Position numbers and translations under genes: made by a program. From Paenibacillus arenilitoris (GTDB lineage: Bacteria; Bacillota; Bacilli; Paenibacillales; Paenibacillaceae), in assembly GCF_014705655.1 (NCBI RefSeq), contig NZ_JACXIY010000042.1:1-64000 (forward strand): a DNA stretch of 64,000 bases, written 5' to 3'. This document shows positions 27,701-36,127 of this stretch, in pieces. Numbering within the stretch: the stretch's first letter is position 1; the number at the start of each line of letters is the position of its first letter. The notes below the pieces were generated by a model. It was not told where the DNA came from, did not search any database, and was given only the letters and a program-made list of their open reading frames with translations.

Positions 27701-29041
27701 ATGAACATTACGGTTATCGGCACCGGCTACGTCGGGCTCGTATCGGGTGTCTGCTATGCGGAGCTGGGGAATAAGGTCATCTGCGTCGACAAAGATTTAG
27801 GGAAGATCGAAATGCTGCAGGCCGGCGAGATTCCGATCTATGAGCCGGGGCTTAAGGAATTGGCGGACAAGAACCGTTCCGCCGGAAAGCTCGCATTCAC
27901 GACCGATCTGACCGAAGCGGTGCGGCAATCGGACATTATCATTCTTGCCGTCGGAACGCCGCCGATGCCAAGCGGCGAGGCGAATATGGTCTTTATCAAC
28001 CAAGCCGCCCTTGATATCGCCGAAGCGATGAACGGCTACAAAATCATCGCGATCAAAAGCACGGTGCCGGTCGGCACGAACGAGCGGATCCGGGAGCTGA
28101 TCCGCACCCGCACCTCCGAGCCGTTCGACAGCATCTCGCTGCCGGAATTTCTGCGCGAAGGCTCCGCCATCAAGGACACGATGAATCCGGATCGGATCGT
28201 CATCGGCGCCGATTCCGAAGGCGCGGCCGAAACGATGGTCCGGCTGCATCGGCCGCTGACGGAACAAATCGTCGTAACGGACATCCGCAGCTCGGAAATG
28301 ATCAAATACGCGTCCAATGCTTTTCTCGCCACGAAAATATCGTTCATCAACGAGATTGCGAACATTTGCGAGAAGGTAGGGGCGGACGTGACGAAGGTTG
28401 CGGACGGGATGGGCTACGATAAGCGGATCGGACAGTCGTTCCTCAGAGCCGGGATCGGCTATGGCGGCTCCTGCTTTCCGAAGGATACGAGAGCCCTTAT
28501 CCAAATCGCCGGCAACGTCGATTACGAGTTCAAGCTGCTCCGCTCGGTCGTCGAAGTGAACCAGGATCAGCGGTTCAACGTGATCCGCAAGCTGGAGACG
28601 ATCTTTAACGGCCAGCTGCGGGGCAAGACGGTCGCGATATGGGGGCTGGCCTTCAAGCCGAATACCGACGACGTCCGCGATTCGCCGGCGCTTGAGATCA
28701 TTCAATATTTGGTCGAGAACGGCGTGAAGGTGAAGGCTTACGATCCGATCGCGATGGATAACTTCAAGGCTCTATACGGCAAGGAAGGCGTCGCATGGTG
28801 CAGCCAGGCGCTCGAAACGGCACAAGACGCGGACGCGCTCTGTCTGCTGACGGAATGGGATGTATTCGCGGAAGTCGATTTGAATCTGCTGCAATCCGTC
28901 ATGAAGCAAGCCATTCTGATCGACGGACGCAACGTGTTCAAAGAGGAAGATTTGCTCGGGACCGCGTTCGTTTATTATTCCGTCGGACGGCCGAGCCTGA
29001 ATCAAGGCGTTAAGCAGCAAATTCCGGTCATGCAATTGTAA
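27701..29041 (+). CDS. ugd: UDP-glucose 6-dehydrogenase
   Basis: 446 residues. ATG at 27701 with AGAAGGAG at 27686-27692; longer in-frame starts lie inside manC and are rejected. It oxidises UDP-glucose to UDP-glucuronate with two NAD+. NAD-binding GTGYVGLVSGVCYAELGN (7-24), the conserved IKSTVPVGT, the dimer helix KYASNAFLATKISFINEIA, catalytic Cys258 in GYGGSCFPKD, and C-terminal GLAFKPNTDDVRDSPA. Length is typical. It implies an acidic polymer containing glucuronic acid. In related systems Ugd is activated by BY-kinase phosphorylation, so the kinase at 11947 is a plausible regulator. It is the last exopolysaccharide gene; the lasso cluster starts 24 bases later. Confidence 0.95.
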   Translation: MNITVIGTGYVGLVSGVCYAELGNKVICVDKDLGKIEMLQAGEIPIYEPGLKELADKNRSAGKLAFTTDLTEAVRQSDIIILAVGTPPMPSGEANMVFINQAALDIAEAMNGYKIIAIKSTVPVGTNERIRELIRTRTSEPFDSISLPEFLREGSAIKDTMNPDRIVIGADSEGAAETMVRLHRPLTEQIVVTDIRSSEMIKYASNAFLATKISFINEIANICEKVGADVTKVADGMGYDKRIGQSFLRAGIGYGGSCFPKDTRALIQIAGNVDYEFKLLRSVVEVNQDQRFNVIRKLETIFNGQLRGKTVAIWGLAFKPNTDDVRDSPALEIIQYLVENGVKVKAYDPIAMDNFKALYGKEGVAWCSQALETAQDADALCLLTEWDVFAEVDLNLLQSVMKQAILIDGRNVFKEEDLLGTAFVYYSVGRPSLNQGVKQQIPVMQL

Positions 29042-29065
29042 TTCTAACGATAGCGGGGTTCTTAC

Positions 29066-30232
29066 ATGATGAAAGCGGAGAAAATCGATTTAAGCGATAT
29101 TTCGAATGAATTATCCTTTCTGTTAATCATTCTGCGCGAGGCCGGGGAATGGGATGAGCATCGAATACGAGAATATGCTTCAAAGACGAAGTGGGATTCC
29201 TTCATACAATTAACGTTGCATCATCGCGTCTATCCTATCGTTTACTTGAAGCTAAGCCAAGTCCGTTCGTCCTGCATTCCTGCCGATGTTATGGAGACGC
29301 TCCGCTACCATTACAACGCCAACGTTTTGAAGATGATGCAGCTTACGAGAGAGATGAATACGATTTGCGGCAAATTAGCAGGCAGCGGCATACGAACCCT
29401 GTTGCTGAAAGGCCCCGTATTGGCCGTTCAGCTTTACGGCGATATGGCGCATCGGACTTCCAAAGATTTGGATATTCTGCTCGATATCGAAGATGTGGAG
29501 AACGCGGAGGAAGTGATGGCGCAACTTGGATACGAAGCGGAGGATAAGCCAACATCCAAACCCGATTGGAAAAGGAAGACGCATCATCTTTCGTTCAGGC
29601 ATAAAGAGCATGCCGTGCAAGTCGAAGTCCACTGGCGGTTAAATCCATATGCCAGCGGCACCCATGCGTTCCAGCAGCTGTGGGAACGCAAAAATACGGT
29701 CGAAATTATGAATCTGTCGTTTCACTGCTTAGGGAATGAAGACCTGCTCTACTACCTGGCCGATCACGGCGCCAGGCATGCCTGGTTCAGGCTGCGCTGG
29801 CTAGTGGATATCGATCGGTTAATTCCGCGATTGAACAGCGACAAAATGCTTGCTTACTTCAGGAAGCACGGCGGACAATCGTTCGCCGGACAGGCTTTCC
29901 TGTTGACCGAACATCTGCTAAACTCAAAAATTCCTTCTTCCATGGGTGGGCTGACGAATCATAAGAAGACGATCAGGCTGGCGAGAACGTCTTTGTTTTT
30001 TATGAAAAGAATCGTCAAATTAAACCCGGTTCCGGAAAAAAGCGTCGTATGGCCTTATTTCCGGTACAGTCTATCGCTCATGACAGGCAGGCAGCGAGCA
30101 AGGTATCTATTGAACCACTTAGAGCCTAACGGGAAAGACATGTCGCAGCTGCCGCTGTACAAACCGCTTCATTTTCTCTATTTCCCGCTCCGGCCGTTTC
30201 TATGGTTCTGGAGGCATATTATAAATAATTAA
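29066..30232 (+). CDS. Nucleotidyltransferase-family protein, first gene of the lasso peptide cluster
   Basis: 388 residues, ATG at 29066 (second ATG 29069). The core motif LLKGPVLAVQLYGDMAHRTS followed by KDLDILLDIEDVENAEEVM (about 111-150) fits the PF14907-type nucleotidyltransferase fold: the DLDIL Asp pair would bind metal and the preceding KG and R are conserved. QVEVHWRLNPYA near 190 supplies the third acidic residue typical of this fold. Related proteins occur in many Firmicute peptide clusters of the paeninodin type, where their role is not settled; adenylylation or another nucleotidyl modification of the peptide or a partner is possible. It lies 24 bases after ugd, so it may be co-transcribed with the exopolysaccharide operon, and ~100 bases before the kinase gene. 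Confidence 0.8.
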   Translation: MMKAEKIDLSDISNELSFLLIILREAGEWDEHRIREYASKTKWDSFIQLTLHHRVYPIVYLKLSQVRSSCIPADVMETLRYHYNANVLKMMQLTREMNTICGKLAGSGIRTLLLKGPVLAVQLYGDMAHRTSKDLDILLDIEDVENAEEVMAQLGYEAEDKPTSKPDWKRKTHHLSFRHKEHAVQVEVHWRLNPYASGTHAFQQLWERKNTVEIMNLSFHCLGNEDLLYYLADHGARHAWFRLRWLVDIDRLIPRLNSDKMLAYFRKHGGQSFAGQAFLLTEHLLNSKIPSSMGGLTNHKKTIRLARTSLFFMKRIVKLNPVPEKSVVWPYFRYSLSLMTGRQRARYLLNHLEPNGKDMSQLPLYKPLHFLYFPLRPFLWFWRHIINN

Positions 30233-30260
30233 AATTTTCTTAGGAAAATAGCGACATAAA

Positions 30261-30287
30261 TTGAATTTTAAGGTCGAATAGTATATA
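30261..30287 (+). promoter_or_regulatory. Weak promoter candidate before the lasso kinase gene
   Basis: In the ~100-base AT-rich gap, TTGAAT (30261-30266) and TATATA (30282-30287) resemble -35/-10 boxes, but the 15-bp spacing is short. The local AT richness within GC-rich flanks supports a regulatory role. Confidence 0.25.
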
Positions 30288-30334
30288 GGAAATAATGAAT
30301 AGCAACGTTATCCGGCTTGCTAAATGGGGTGTTT

Positions 30335-31249
30335 ATGCTGAATGATTATCGATTATTTGGTTTGAACATTAGGAGTAAAATGGTTCTGCCCGAAGGGTTC
30401 GAAATAAACGGAATGCAAAGCGTCGATGTTGAAATAGACTTAAATCCGCCGCAGGACAATGTCCGGGATTCGTTCGAGACGGCCAACTTCCGCGTCGATA
30501 ACGGCCGATTTCTGTTTCATGTACCCGAAACGGCCGTATACAGCGTCGCGGACGGCACCCATATTGCGGTAACGCCGTATCCGGGAGCGGACGAGGCGAA
30601 GATTCGGCTGTTCCTGCTCGGAACTTGCATGGGGGTACTGCTCATGCAGAGAGGAATTTTGCCGCTGCACGGGAGCGCCGTCGTCATTGACGGGAAGGTT
30701 TACGCCATCGTAGGAGAATCGGGCGCAGGCAAGTCGACGCTTGCCGCGGCGTTCGCTCGCGCGGGATATCCGTTGATGACGGATGACGTTATCGCGGTCG
30801 CCTTAACCGACGATGCGGCGCTCGTCCATCCGTCCTATCCGCAGCAGAAGCTGTGGGAGGAGAGTATCGAGCAGCTGGGCTTGCACGATCGCGACTATTC
30901 ATCGATTTACCAGAGGGTTAACAAATACGCGGTGCCGATACGGTCCCGATTTTGCAGAGAGGCGCTCCCTCTCGCGGGAATCGTCGAGCTTGTCAAATCG
31001 GATGCACCGGAACCGTCTATTCAAGCTTATAATCGGCTGGAAGGGCTTCATGCGCTGAACGTGCATACGTACCGGAATTCCCTTCTCCATCTGATGAACA
31101 GACAGCAATGGCAATTCCAATCGATTGCCCGGCTCGCATCCGAGCTGCCGGTGTACCGGCTCCGCCGCCCGGCAGACGGCTTCTCCGCCTTTGACCTGGT
31201 GGATCAAATCATTCGTTTGACCAATAAAAGGGAGGTTGTTATTTCATGA
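30335..31249 (+). CDS. HPr-kinase-like lasso precursor peptide kinase (PadeK/ThcoK type)
   Basis: 304 residues. ATG at 30335 with GGGGTG upstream gives MLNDYRLFGLNIRSKMVLPE, the usual start of this family; TTG at 30317 is less likely. The C-terminal half is an HPr kinase/phosphorylase-like fold: LPLHGSAVVIDGK, Walker A GESGAGKST (127-135), then AGYPLMTDDVIAV with the acidic pair of the active site. In the paeninodin pathway the homologous kinase phosphorylates the C-terminal Ser of the precursor peptide; both precursors here (35866 and 36128) end in Tyr-Asp-Ser, fitting the same reaction. The stop overlaps the next start (ATGA), so translation is coupled to B1. Confidence 0.9.
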   Translation: MLNDYRLFGLNIRSKMVLPEGFEINGMQSVDVEIDLNPPQDNVRDSFETANFRVDNGRFLFHVPETAVYSVADGTHIAVTPYPGADEAKIRLFLLGTCMGVLLMQRGILPLHGSAVVIDGKVYAIVGESGAGKSTLAAAFARAGYPLMTDDVIAVALTDDAALVHPSYPQQKLWEESIEQLGLHDRDYSSIYQRVNKYAVPIRSRFCREALPLAGIVELVKSDAPEPSIQAYNRLEGLHALNVHTYRNSLLHLMNRQQWQFQSIARLASELPVYRLRRPADGFSAFDLVDQIIRLTNKREVVIS

Positions 31250-31539
31250 GCGTCGATATGATTGCCTTAAGCGGACTTGTCGTCCAGTCGCAAGGCTACC
31301 TCGTAAGCGAAATGAACGGCGAGAAGGTCATGCTGAGCATCGAGAACGGCAAGTATTACAACTTGGGCCAGATCGGGGGACGGGTATGGGAGCTGATCGA
31401 GTCCCCTGCGTCCATTCAAGACGTGGTGGATCGATTAGTGACCGAATACGTCATCGAACCCGAAGAATGCCAGCGGCAAGTTCGCCGGTTTTTGCAGCAG
31501 CTGAAAGCCGAAGGACTCATCCAAGTCGGTAAGGAATAA
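31246..31539 (+). CDS. PqqD-like lasso peptide recognition protein (B1, RRE)
   Basis: 97 residues, ATG at 31246 in an ATGA overlap with the kinase gene. PqqD fold: three N-terminal beta strands (GYLVSEMNGEKVMLSIENGK), the conserved YYNLGQIGGRVWELIE (about 44-59) and a helical part (SIQDVVDRLVTEY, ECQRQVRRFLQQLKAEGLIQ). In lasso peptide systems the B1 protein binds the leader peptide and presents it to the B2 protease and the cyclase. The next gene begins at the last base of the stop codon (TAATG). Confidence 0.92.
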   Translation: MSVDMIALSGLVVQSQGYLVSEMNGEKVMLSIENGKYYNLGQIGGRVWELIESPASIQDVVDRLVTEYVIEPEECQRQVRRFLQQLKAEGLIQVGKE

Positions 31540-32030
31540 TGAACTTGTTCAGAAGAGCGGCGAGAAAAGCAAAACGGTTTGCGGCTTACCCGGCGGATTT
31601 GAAGCGGATGTACGCGGAGGCTTACTTTTATCTGGCTTGGGCGAGAGTGCTTAAGCTGCTTCCGTTCGCCAAGGTGGCGCCTTCGCTTGGCTCGCATATG
31701 AAGGAGACCTCCTATTCGAGCACGACGGAGCAGGATCTGCTGCAGCGCAAAGTAGCCAAGGCCGTTCATGCGATGAGCCGCGTCACCTGGTGGGAAAGCC
31801 AGTGCATGGTCAAAGCCGTCGCGGCGATGAAGATGCTGCGGCGAAGAGGAATCGCGAGCACGCTCTATCTGGGCAGCGGCAGGGACGATAGCGGCAAAAT
31901 GATCGCGCACGCCTGGCTGCGCAGCGGATCGTATTACGTAACCGGCAATGAGAGGCTGGAGAGGTTTGCCGTCGTTGCCGTGTTCGGGAATGACACAGAA
32001 GCTGCGGTGTTGTCGCCACTGGAGCGGTAA
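31539..32030 (+). CDS. Lasso peptide leader protease (B2, transglutaminase-like)
   Basis: 163 residues, ATG at 31539 overlapping the B1 stop. The transglutaminase-like Cys protease core has Cys89 in WWESQCMVKAVAAMKMLRRR and His124 in KMIAHAWLRSG, with a following Asp/Asn region; WESQC and HAWL are hallmarks of B2-type leader proteases. It removes the leader two residues after the conserved Thr of the precursor so that Ala21 becomes the new N-terminus. Length matches stand-alone B2 proteins. B1 and B2 are split polypeptides, as usual in Firmicutes. Confidence 0.93.
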   Translation: MNLFRRAARKAKRFAAYPADLKRMYAEAYFYLAWARVLKLLPFAKVAPSLGSHMKETSYSSTTEQDLLQRKVAKAVHAMSRVTWWESQCMVKAVAAMKMLRRRGIASTLYLGSGRDDSGKMIAHAWLRSGSYYVTGNERLERFAVVAVFGNDTEAAVLSPLER

Positions 32031-32051
32031 TCCGCATTAGGAGTATATCAT

Positions 32052-33857
32052 ATGAGGGATTTATTCTATTTTATACGAAAAATGCACCGGGACTCCGGAT
32101 TCCGTCTGTACCTCAATATGTTCACGACATTCGTGATCAGCTGTCTGGACGGCATCGGCATTTATCTGATCGTCCCCATGCTTAGCATAATAGGCGTTTT
32201 TCAAATGAATATGGATGAAGTGCCGCTGGTCTCAACGTTGTTCGAAATCGTCGACTCCTGGTCGATCGAGCTCACCTTGCCGCTCGTGCTCGCGATATAC
32301 GTATTGATCGTAGGGGGACAAGCCCTGCTGCAGCGGAGCCAGATGGTGCTGGGTTCCCGCATCCTGCAGTCCTACGTCCGCTCTCTTCGGTCCGAGACTT
32401 ATCGGGGGCTGCTTCTGGCGAAATGGGAGTTCTTCCTCCGCAAGCGCAAGTCGGATTTCCATCATGTCATGGTGAACGAGCTCGGACGGGTCAGCTATGG
32501 CTCTTCTCTCTTCCTGCAGATGGTTACGGGCATTATTTTTACGGTTATTCAAATCGGACTGGCCTTCTGGCTGTCTCCGCTGCTAACGGCCGTCGTGATT
32601 GCAAGCGGCGGCATGCTCGCCCTGTTCGCGCGTAAGTTCGTCAAGAAGGCGGGGCATATCGGCGATAAGACGTCGGAGCTGTCGCAGAGCTATTTTGCGG
32701 GAATTAACGATCATTTCAACGGCATCAAGGATATAAAGAGCAACAGGCTGGAACGCTCGCATATTCATTGGTTTGGCGGCATGAGCAAGCAGCTGGAGAG
32801 CAACGTCGTCCAATTGGTACGCGTCAATTCGCTGTCCCAGTTCATCTACCGGATCTTTTCCATTACGCTTATTGCCGGGTTCGTCTATCTGGCTCTGGAA
32901 GTGTTCCACACGCCGGCCGAGCAGCTCATTCTGGTCGTGCTCATCTTCTCGCGGCTATGGCCGAGGTTTATCGGCATTCAGTCGAATTTCGAACAGCTCG
33001 CGACCAATCTGCCCGCTTTCAAAGCGATGCGCAAGCTGCATCAGGAGTATGAGCAGGAGCAGGAGCTCACGTTGTCGGACTCGCCGGACGGAGGAAAGCC
33101 GTTTCAATTGCAGGACGGAATCGAATGCAGGCAAGTCCATTACCGGTACGATCCGAAAGAGCCGGCTTTCGCTCTTCGCGATATTAACGTCTTTATTCCC
33201 GCGAATCGCATGACGGCGATCGTAGGCTCGTCCGGCGCGGGGAAAAGCACGCTGATCGATATGCTCATGGGGCTTATCGGGCCGGAACGAGGGCAAGTTC
33301 TGATCGACGGCGTTACGCTGCGGGAGGAGAAGCAGCTTCTCGCGCTTCGTGGCTCGATCGGCTACGTGGCGCAGGATCCCTTTCTCTTCAATGCGAGCAT
33401 TCGGGATAACTTGAAGCTGGTAGACCCTCATGCCGAGGACGCCGAGCTGTGGAACGCGTTGAAATTTTCGGCATCCGACGAATTCGTTCGCATGCTGCCG
33501 CAAGGTCTGGATACGGTCATCGGCGATCGGGGCATTCGGTTGTCCGGGGGAGAGAGGCAGCGGATCGTACTCGCAAGAGCGATATTGAAGCGTCCGTCCA
33601 TTCTCGTGCTGGACGAAGCGACCAGCGCGCTGGACAGCGAGAACGAGAGGCGAATTCAAGAAGCGCTTGACCGGCTTAAGGGCAGCATGACGATTATCGT
33701 CATTGCCCACCGCTTGTCGACCATCCGGAATGCGGATCAGGTCATTGTCATCGAGCAAGGCGAGGTCATTCAGCAAGGCGGCTACAAGCAGCTGTCTCAA
33801 GAAGCCAAAGGAAAGTTCAAGCAGCTGCTGAGCTATCAAACGGGCATGAACGGATAA
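32052..33857 (+). CDS. Lasso peptide ABC exporter (permease-ATPase)
   Basis: 601 residues, ATG at 32052 with TTAGGAG upstream. A type I exporter half-transporter: six membrane helices in the first ~310 residues (FVISCLDGIGIYLIVPMLSI, LPLVLAIYVLIVGGQALLQR, LLTAVVIASGGMLALFA), then an ATPase domain with Walker A VGSSGAGKST (near 391), Q-loop VAQDPF, signature LSGGERQRIVLARAI, Walker B ILVLDEATSALD and the switch His in IAHRLS. There is no N-terminal C39 peptidase, in line with B2 doing the leader cleavage. It probably exports the mature lasso peptides and gives self-protection. Lies 22 bases after B2. Confidence 0.92.
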   Translation: MRDLFYFIRKMHRDSGFRLYLNMFTTFVISCLDGIGIYLIVPMLSIIGVFQMNMDEVPLVSTLFEIVDSWSIELTLPLVLAIYVLIVGGQALLQRSQMVLGSRILQSYVRSLRSETYRGLLLAKWEFFLRKRKSDFHHVMVNELGRVSYGSSLFLQMVTGIIFTVIQIGLAFWLSPLLTAVVIASGGMLALFARKFVKKAGHIGDKTSELSQSYFAGINDHFNGIKDIKSNRLERSHIHWFGGMSKQLESNVVQLVRVNSLSQFIYRIFSITLIAGFVYLALEVFHTPAEQLILVVLIFSRLWPRFIGIQSNFEQLATNLPAFKAMRKLHQEYEQEQELTLSDSPDGGKPFQLQDGIECRQVHYRYDPKEPAFALRDINVFIPANRMTAIVGSSGAGKSTLIDMLMGLIGPERGQVLIDGVTLREEKQLLALRGSIGYVAQDPFLFNASIRDNLKLVDPHAEDAELWNALKFSASDEFVRMLPQGLDTVIGDRGIRLSGGERQRIVLARAILKRPSILVLDEATSALDSENERRIQEALDRLKGSMTIIVIAHRLSTIRNADQVIVIEQGEVIQQGGYKQLSQEAKGKFKQLLSYQTGMNG

Positions 33858-33911
33858 GCAAGTCGTAAGTCGTTACATTAAAGAAGCATGAATCGGGCGG
33901 GGTGAGATTGC

Positions 33912-35834
33912 ATGAGCGTTATGGCCGGAGTTATACAATTCGATAGACCTCTGCAACCATCCGATGGCACTGCGGATTTCATGGAAGCCGTCCGGCATTT
34001 CCCCGGAAATGCTTTCGAGACATGGGAAGACGGTACGGCTCTATTCGGCTGCCGGTCGCAATGGATAACGCCGGAATCGGTTCATGAACGGCTTCCCTAT
34101 CGGGACGGGCAATCCGGGCTGGTCATTACCGCCGATGCGATCATTGACAATCGCGGGCAATTGTTCGAACAGCTCGGGATCGGGCGAGACAGAAGGAACG
34201 ATCTAACGGATAGCGAGCTTATTCTGCTCGCTTATCGCAAATGGGGTTCGGAGACGCCGAATTATTTGATTGGAGACTTCGCCTTCGTGATCTGGGATGA
34301 GAGCAGAAAGCTGCTATATGGCGCTAGAGATCAGCTTGGCAGCAGGACGCTGTATTATCACCGAGCTTCGAACCGGTTCTCGTTCTGCAGCGTCATCCAC
34401 CCTCTTTTCTCCCTGGCGGGAATAGACAAGCGTTTAGGAGAAGAGAGATTTGCCGAGTTTTTGGCGATACCGACGCTATTGGACGCCGTCGATGTCCACA
34501 CGACTTACTATGCGGATATTTCTCAGCTGCCGCCGGCACACTCGTTTACTTTGCAAGAGGGGAAGCTTGAGGTCGCAAAGTACGGTTCCTTAATGCCGGA
34601 ACGGAGACTGACCTTGGGCTCCGATGACGAATACGTGGAAGCCTTCAAGGAAATTTTCCAGCAATCGATCCGTGCCAGACTGCGCACCTTCAAGCAGGTG
34701 GGCGTCACGCTGAGCGGAGGACTCGACTCCGGATCGGTGTCGGCGTTCGCGGCGGGCATGCTCGCGGGGGAAGGCAAGAGCCTGCAGGCGTACAGCTATA
34801 TCCCCGAGCGGGATTTCATCGATTGGACGCCTAGAAGCATGTTCGCGGACGAAAGTCCGTACATTCAGTCCGTCGTCGACTATGTGGGAAATATGAACGC
34901 CAACTATTTGGATTTTCACGGGAAAAGTCCTTTTACCGAGATCGACGAATGGATGGACGGCCTGGAAGCGCCTTACAAAAATTTCGAAAACGCGTTCTGG
35001 GTAAAAGGCATCCATGAAGAAGCGGCGCGTCAAGGAATCGGCGTTCTGCTTACGGGCGCCCGGGGAAATTACTCCATATCCTGGGGTTCCGCCGTCGGTT
35101 ATTACAGCCTGCTGCTGAAGAAGCTCCAATGGCTCCAGCTGTACCGCGAAATTTCGATGTACGGCAGACAGCTCGGTACCGGCCGGAAACGGATCGTCCG
35201 AGCCATCAAACAGCAGGTATTTCCGGAGAAAGGCGCTCCGTTTCAGCCTGGCGTGCCTTCTATTATAGAGCCCGATTTCGCAAGAAGCTCCGGGGTATTC
35301 GAGAAGCTGTCGCCCTACGATGTCGGCTTGCGGGAGTCCACGTACCGGATGCTGACCGAGCGCGAGGATTATTTCGGCAATCAAGCGGTGTTGAACATGC
35401 AGGGCACCATATCGGCGAAGTCGTCTTACCGCCTTGGCCTATGGGAGCGGGATGCGACCAGCGATGTCCGCCTGATCAAATTTTGTTTGTCGATCCCCGT
35501 AGAGCAATATGTGAAAAACGGCTTCGGGCGGTCTCTTATCCGAAGAGCGACCGAAAATCGTTTGCCGGACAAAGTGCGGCTCAATCAACGGACGCGTGGC
35601 GTTCAAGGAATGGATTGGGTACACCGGACCATCCCCCGGTGGCAATCCACCCTCGAAGAGCTTCGCACGCTGTGCGAAGACGATCGGGCTTCCCGCTACT
35701 TGAACGTCATGCAGGTGAAGGAATCGCTGGACAAGGTAGGCCCGGCCCTCCGTCCGGAGCAGGCCGACGATCCTCACTTGAAGCTGCTCATGCGAAGCTT
35801 GATTGCCTATCGTTTTCTCAAACGATTGCAATAG
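33912..35834 (+). CDS. Lasso peptide macrolactam cyclase (C, asparagine synthetase-like)
   Basis: 640 residues, ATG at 33912 with GGGGTGAG upstream. The N-terminal part resembles a class II glutaminase fold (MAGVIQF, LVITADAIIDNRGQLF, YLIGDFAFVIWDE, GARDQLGSRTLYY) and the C-terminal part an asparagine synthetase fold with the ATP-pyrophosphatase motif VTLSGGLDSGSVSAFA (SGGLDS at 268-273). The residue after the internal Met is Ala, so the N-terminal catalytic Cys of true glutaminases is absent; lasso cyclases activate a side-chain carboxylate with ATP and use the peptide's own N-terminal amine, so no ammonia is needed. The substrate residue here would be Asp9 of each core. Its stop lies 32 bases before the first precursor. 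Part of its 3' end is duplicated between the precursors. Confidence 0.92.
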   Translation: MSVMAGVIQFDRPLQPSDGTADFMEAVRHFPGNAFETWEDGTALFGCRSQWITPESVHERLPYRDGQSGLVITADAIIDNRGQLFEQLGIGRDRRNDLTDSELILLAYRKWGSETPNYLIGDFAFVIWDESRKLLYGARDQLGSRTLYYHRASNRFSFCSVIHPLFSLAGIDKRLGEERFAEFLAIPTLLDAVDVHTTYYADISQLPPAHSFTLQEGKLEVAKYGSLMPERRLTLGSDDEYVEAFKEIFQQSIRARLRTFKQVGVTLSGGLDSGSVSAFAAGMLAGEGKSLQAYSYIPERDFIDWTPRSMFADESPYIQSVVDYVGNMNANYLDFHGKSPFTEIDEWMDGLEAPYKNFENAFWVKGIHEEAARQGIGVLLTGARGNYSISWGSAVGYYSLLLKKLQWLQLYREISMYGRQLGTGRKRIVRAIKQQVFPEKGAPFQPGVPSIIEPDFARSSGVFEKLSPYDVGLRESTYRMLTEREDYFGNQAVLNMQGTISAKSSYRLGLWERDATSDVRLIKFCLSIPVEQYVKNGFGRSLIRRATENRLPDKVRLNQRTRGVQGMDWVHRTIPRWQSTLEELRTLCEDDRASRYLNVMQVKESLDKVGPALRPEQADDPHLKLLMRSLIAYRFLKRLQ

Positions 35835-35851
35835 AATACCGCGCCCCGAAA

Positions 35852-35859
35852 GGAGGTGA
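35852..35859 (+). promoter_or_regulatory. Strong ribosome binding site of lasso precursor 1
   Basis: AGGAGGTG lies seven bases before the ATG at 35866. This near-perfect anti-16S match fits the high translation expected for a precursor peptide and is repeated before precursor 2 (AGGAGGTG near 36114-36121). Confidence 0.8.
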
Positions 35860-35865
35860 AAGACA

Positions 35866-36003
35866 ATGGAGAAAAAAGAATGGACGACTCTTTCCCTGGA
35901 AGTGATGGAAGTATCCGAAACAATGGCTGGTTTCGGTATTTCGAAAATCGACTTTACGTATGTGGACGGCAAGCTCGTAGACCTTGATGTTTATGATTCC
36001 TAG
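35866..36003 (+). CDS. Lasso peptide precursor A1 (paeninodin-like)
   Basis: 45 residues. The leader, residues 1-20, reads MEKKEWTTLSLEVMEVSETM, with Thr19 at the penultimate position that is conserved in lasso leaders. The predicted core is residues 21-45: Ala21 would be linked to Asp29 in a nine-residue ring starting AGFGISKID, leaving a 16-residue tail ending LVDLDVYDS. Ring size, the AGxG start, Asp9, the Asp-rich tail and the C-terminal Tyr-Asp-Ser are all features of paeninodin; Ser45 is the expected target of the kinase at 30335. In the leader, Trp6 and Leu9 stand where Tyr and Pro are usual in the B1-recognition motif. Next to the cyclase gene on the same strand. Confidence 0.93.
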   Translation: MEKKEWTTLSLEVMEVSETMAGFGISKIDFTYVDGKLVDLDVYDS

Positions 36004-36010
36004 TATTCTT

Positions 36011-36023
36011 CGGCACGATGCCG
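36011..36023 (+). other. Short hairpin between the two lasso precursors
   Basis: A CGGCA/TGCCG stem (36011-36015 / 36019-36023) with a 3-nt loop, not followed by a T-run. It is probably not a terminator; an effect on mRNA stability is possible but unsupported. Confidence 0.3.
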
Positions 36024-36033
36024 GAGGAGACTG

Positions 36034-36120
36034 ATGGCCGCACTTAAATATACAGCTAGAAACGCCTATCGGTTTCTCAAACGGCAGAAATCGGAATACG
36101 AACCGCGCTTGAAAGGAGGT
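36034..36120 (+). pseudogene. Vestigial copy of the 3' end of the lasso cyclase gene
   Basis: Between the precursors, the stretch coding NAYRFLKRQ (36061-36087) matches the cyclase C-terminus IAYRFLKRLQ, and the following bases up to the RBS align with the spacer before precursor 1 (GCCTATCG.TTTCTCAAACG, then GAATAC..ACCGCGC and GAAAGGAGGTG). This identifies precursor 2 as part of a tandem duplication that included the end of the cyclase gene. The fragment has its own ATG and GGAGGA, but the frame runs into precursor 2 out of register. Confidence 0.7.
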
Positions 36121-36127
36121 GGAACGA

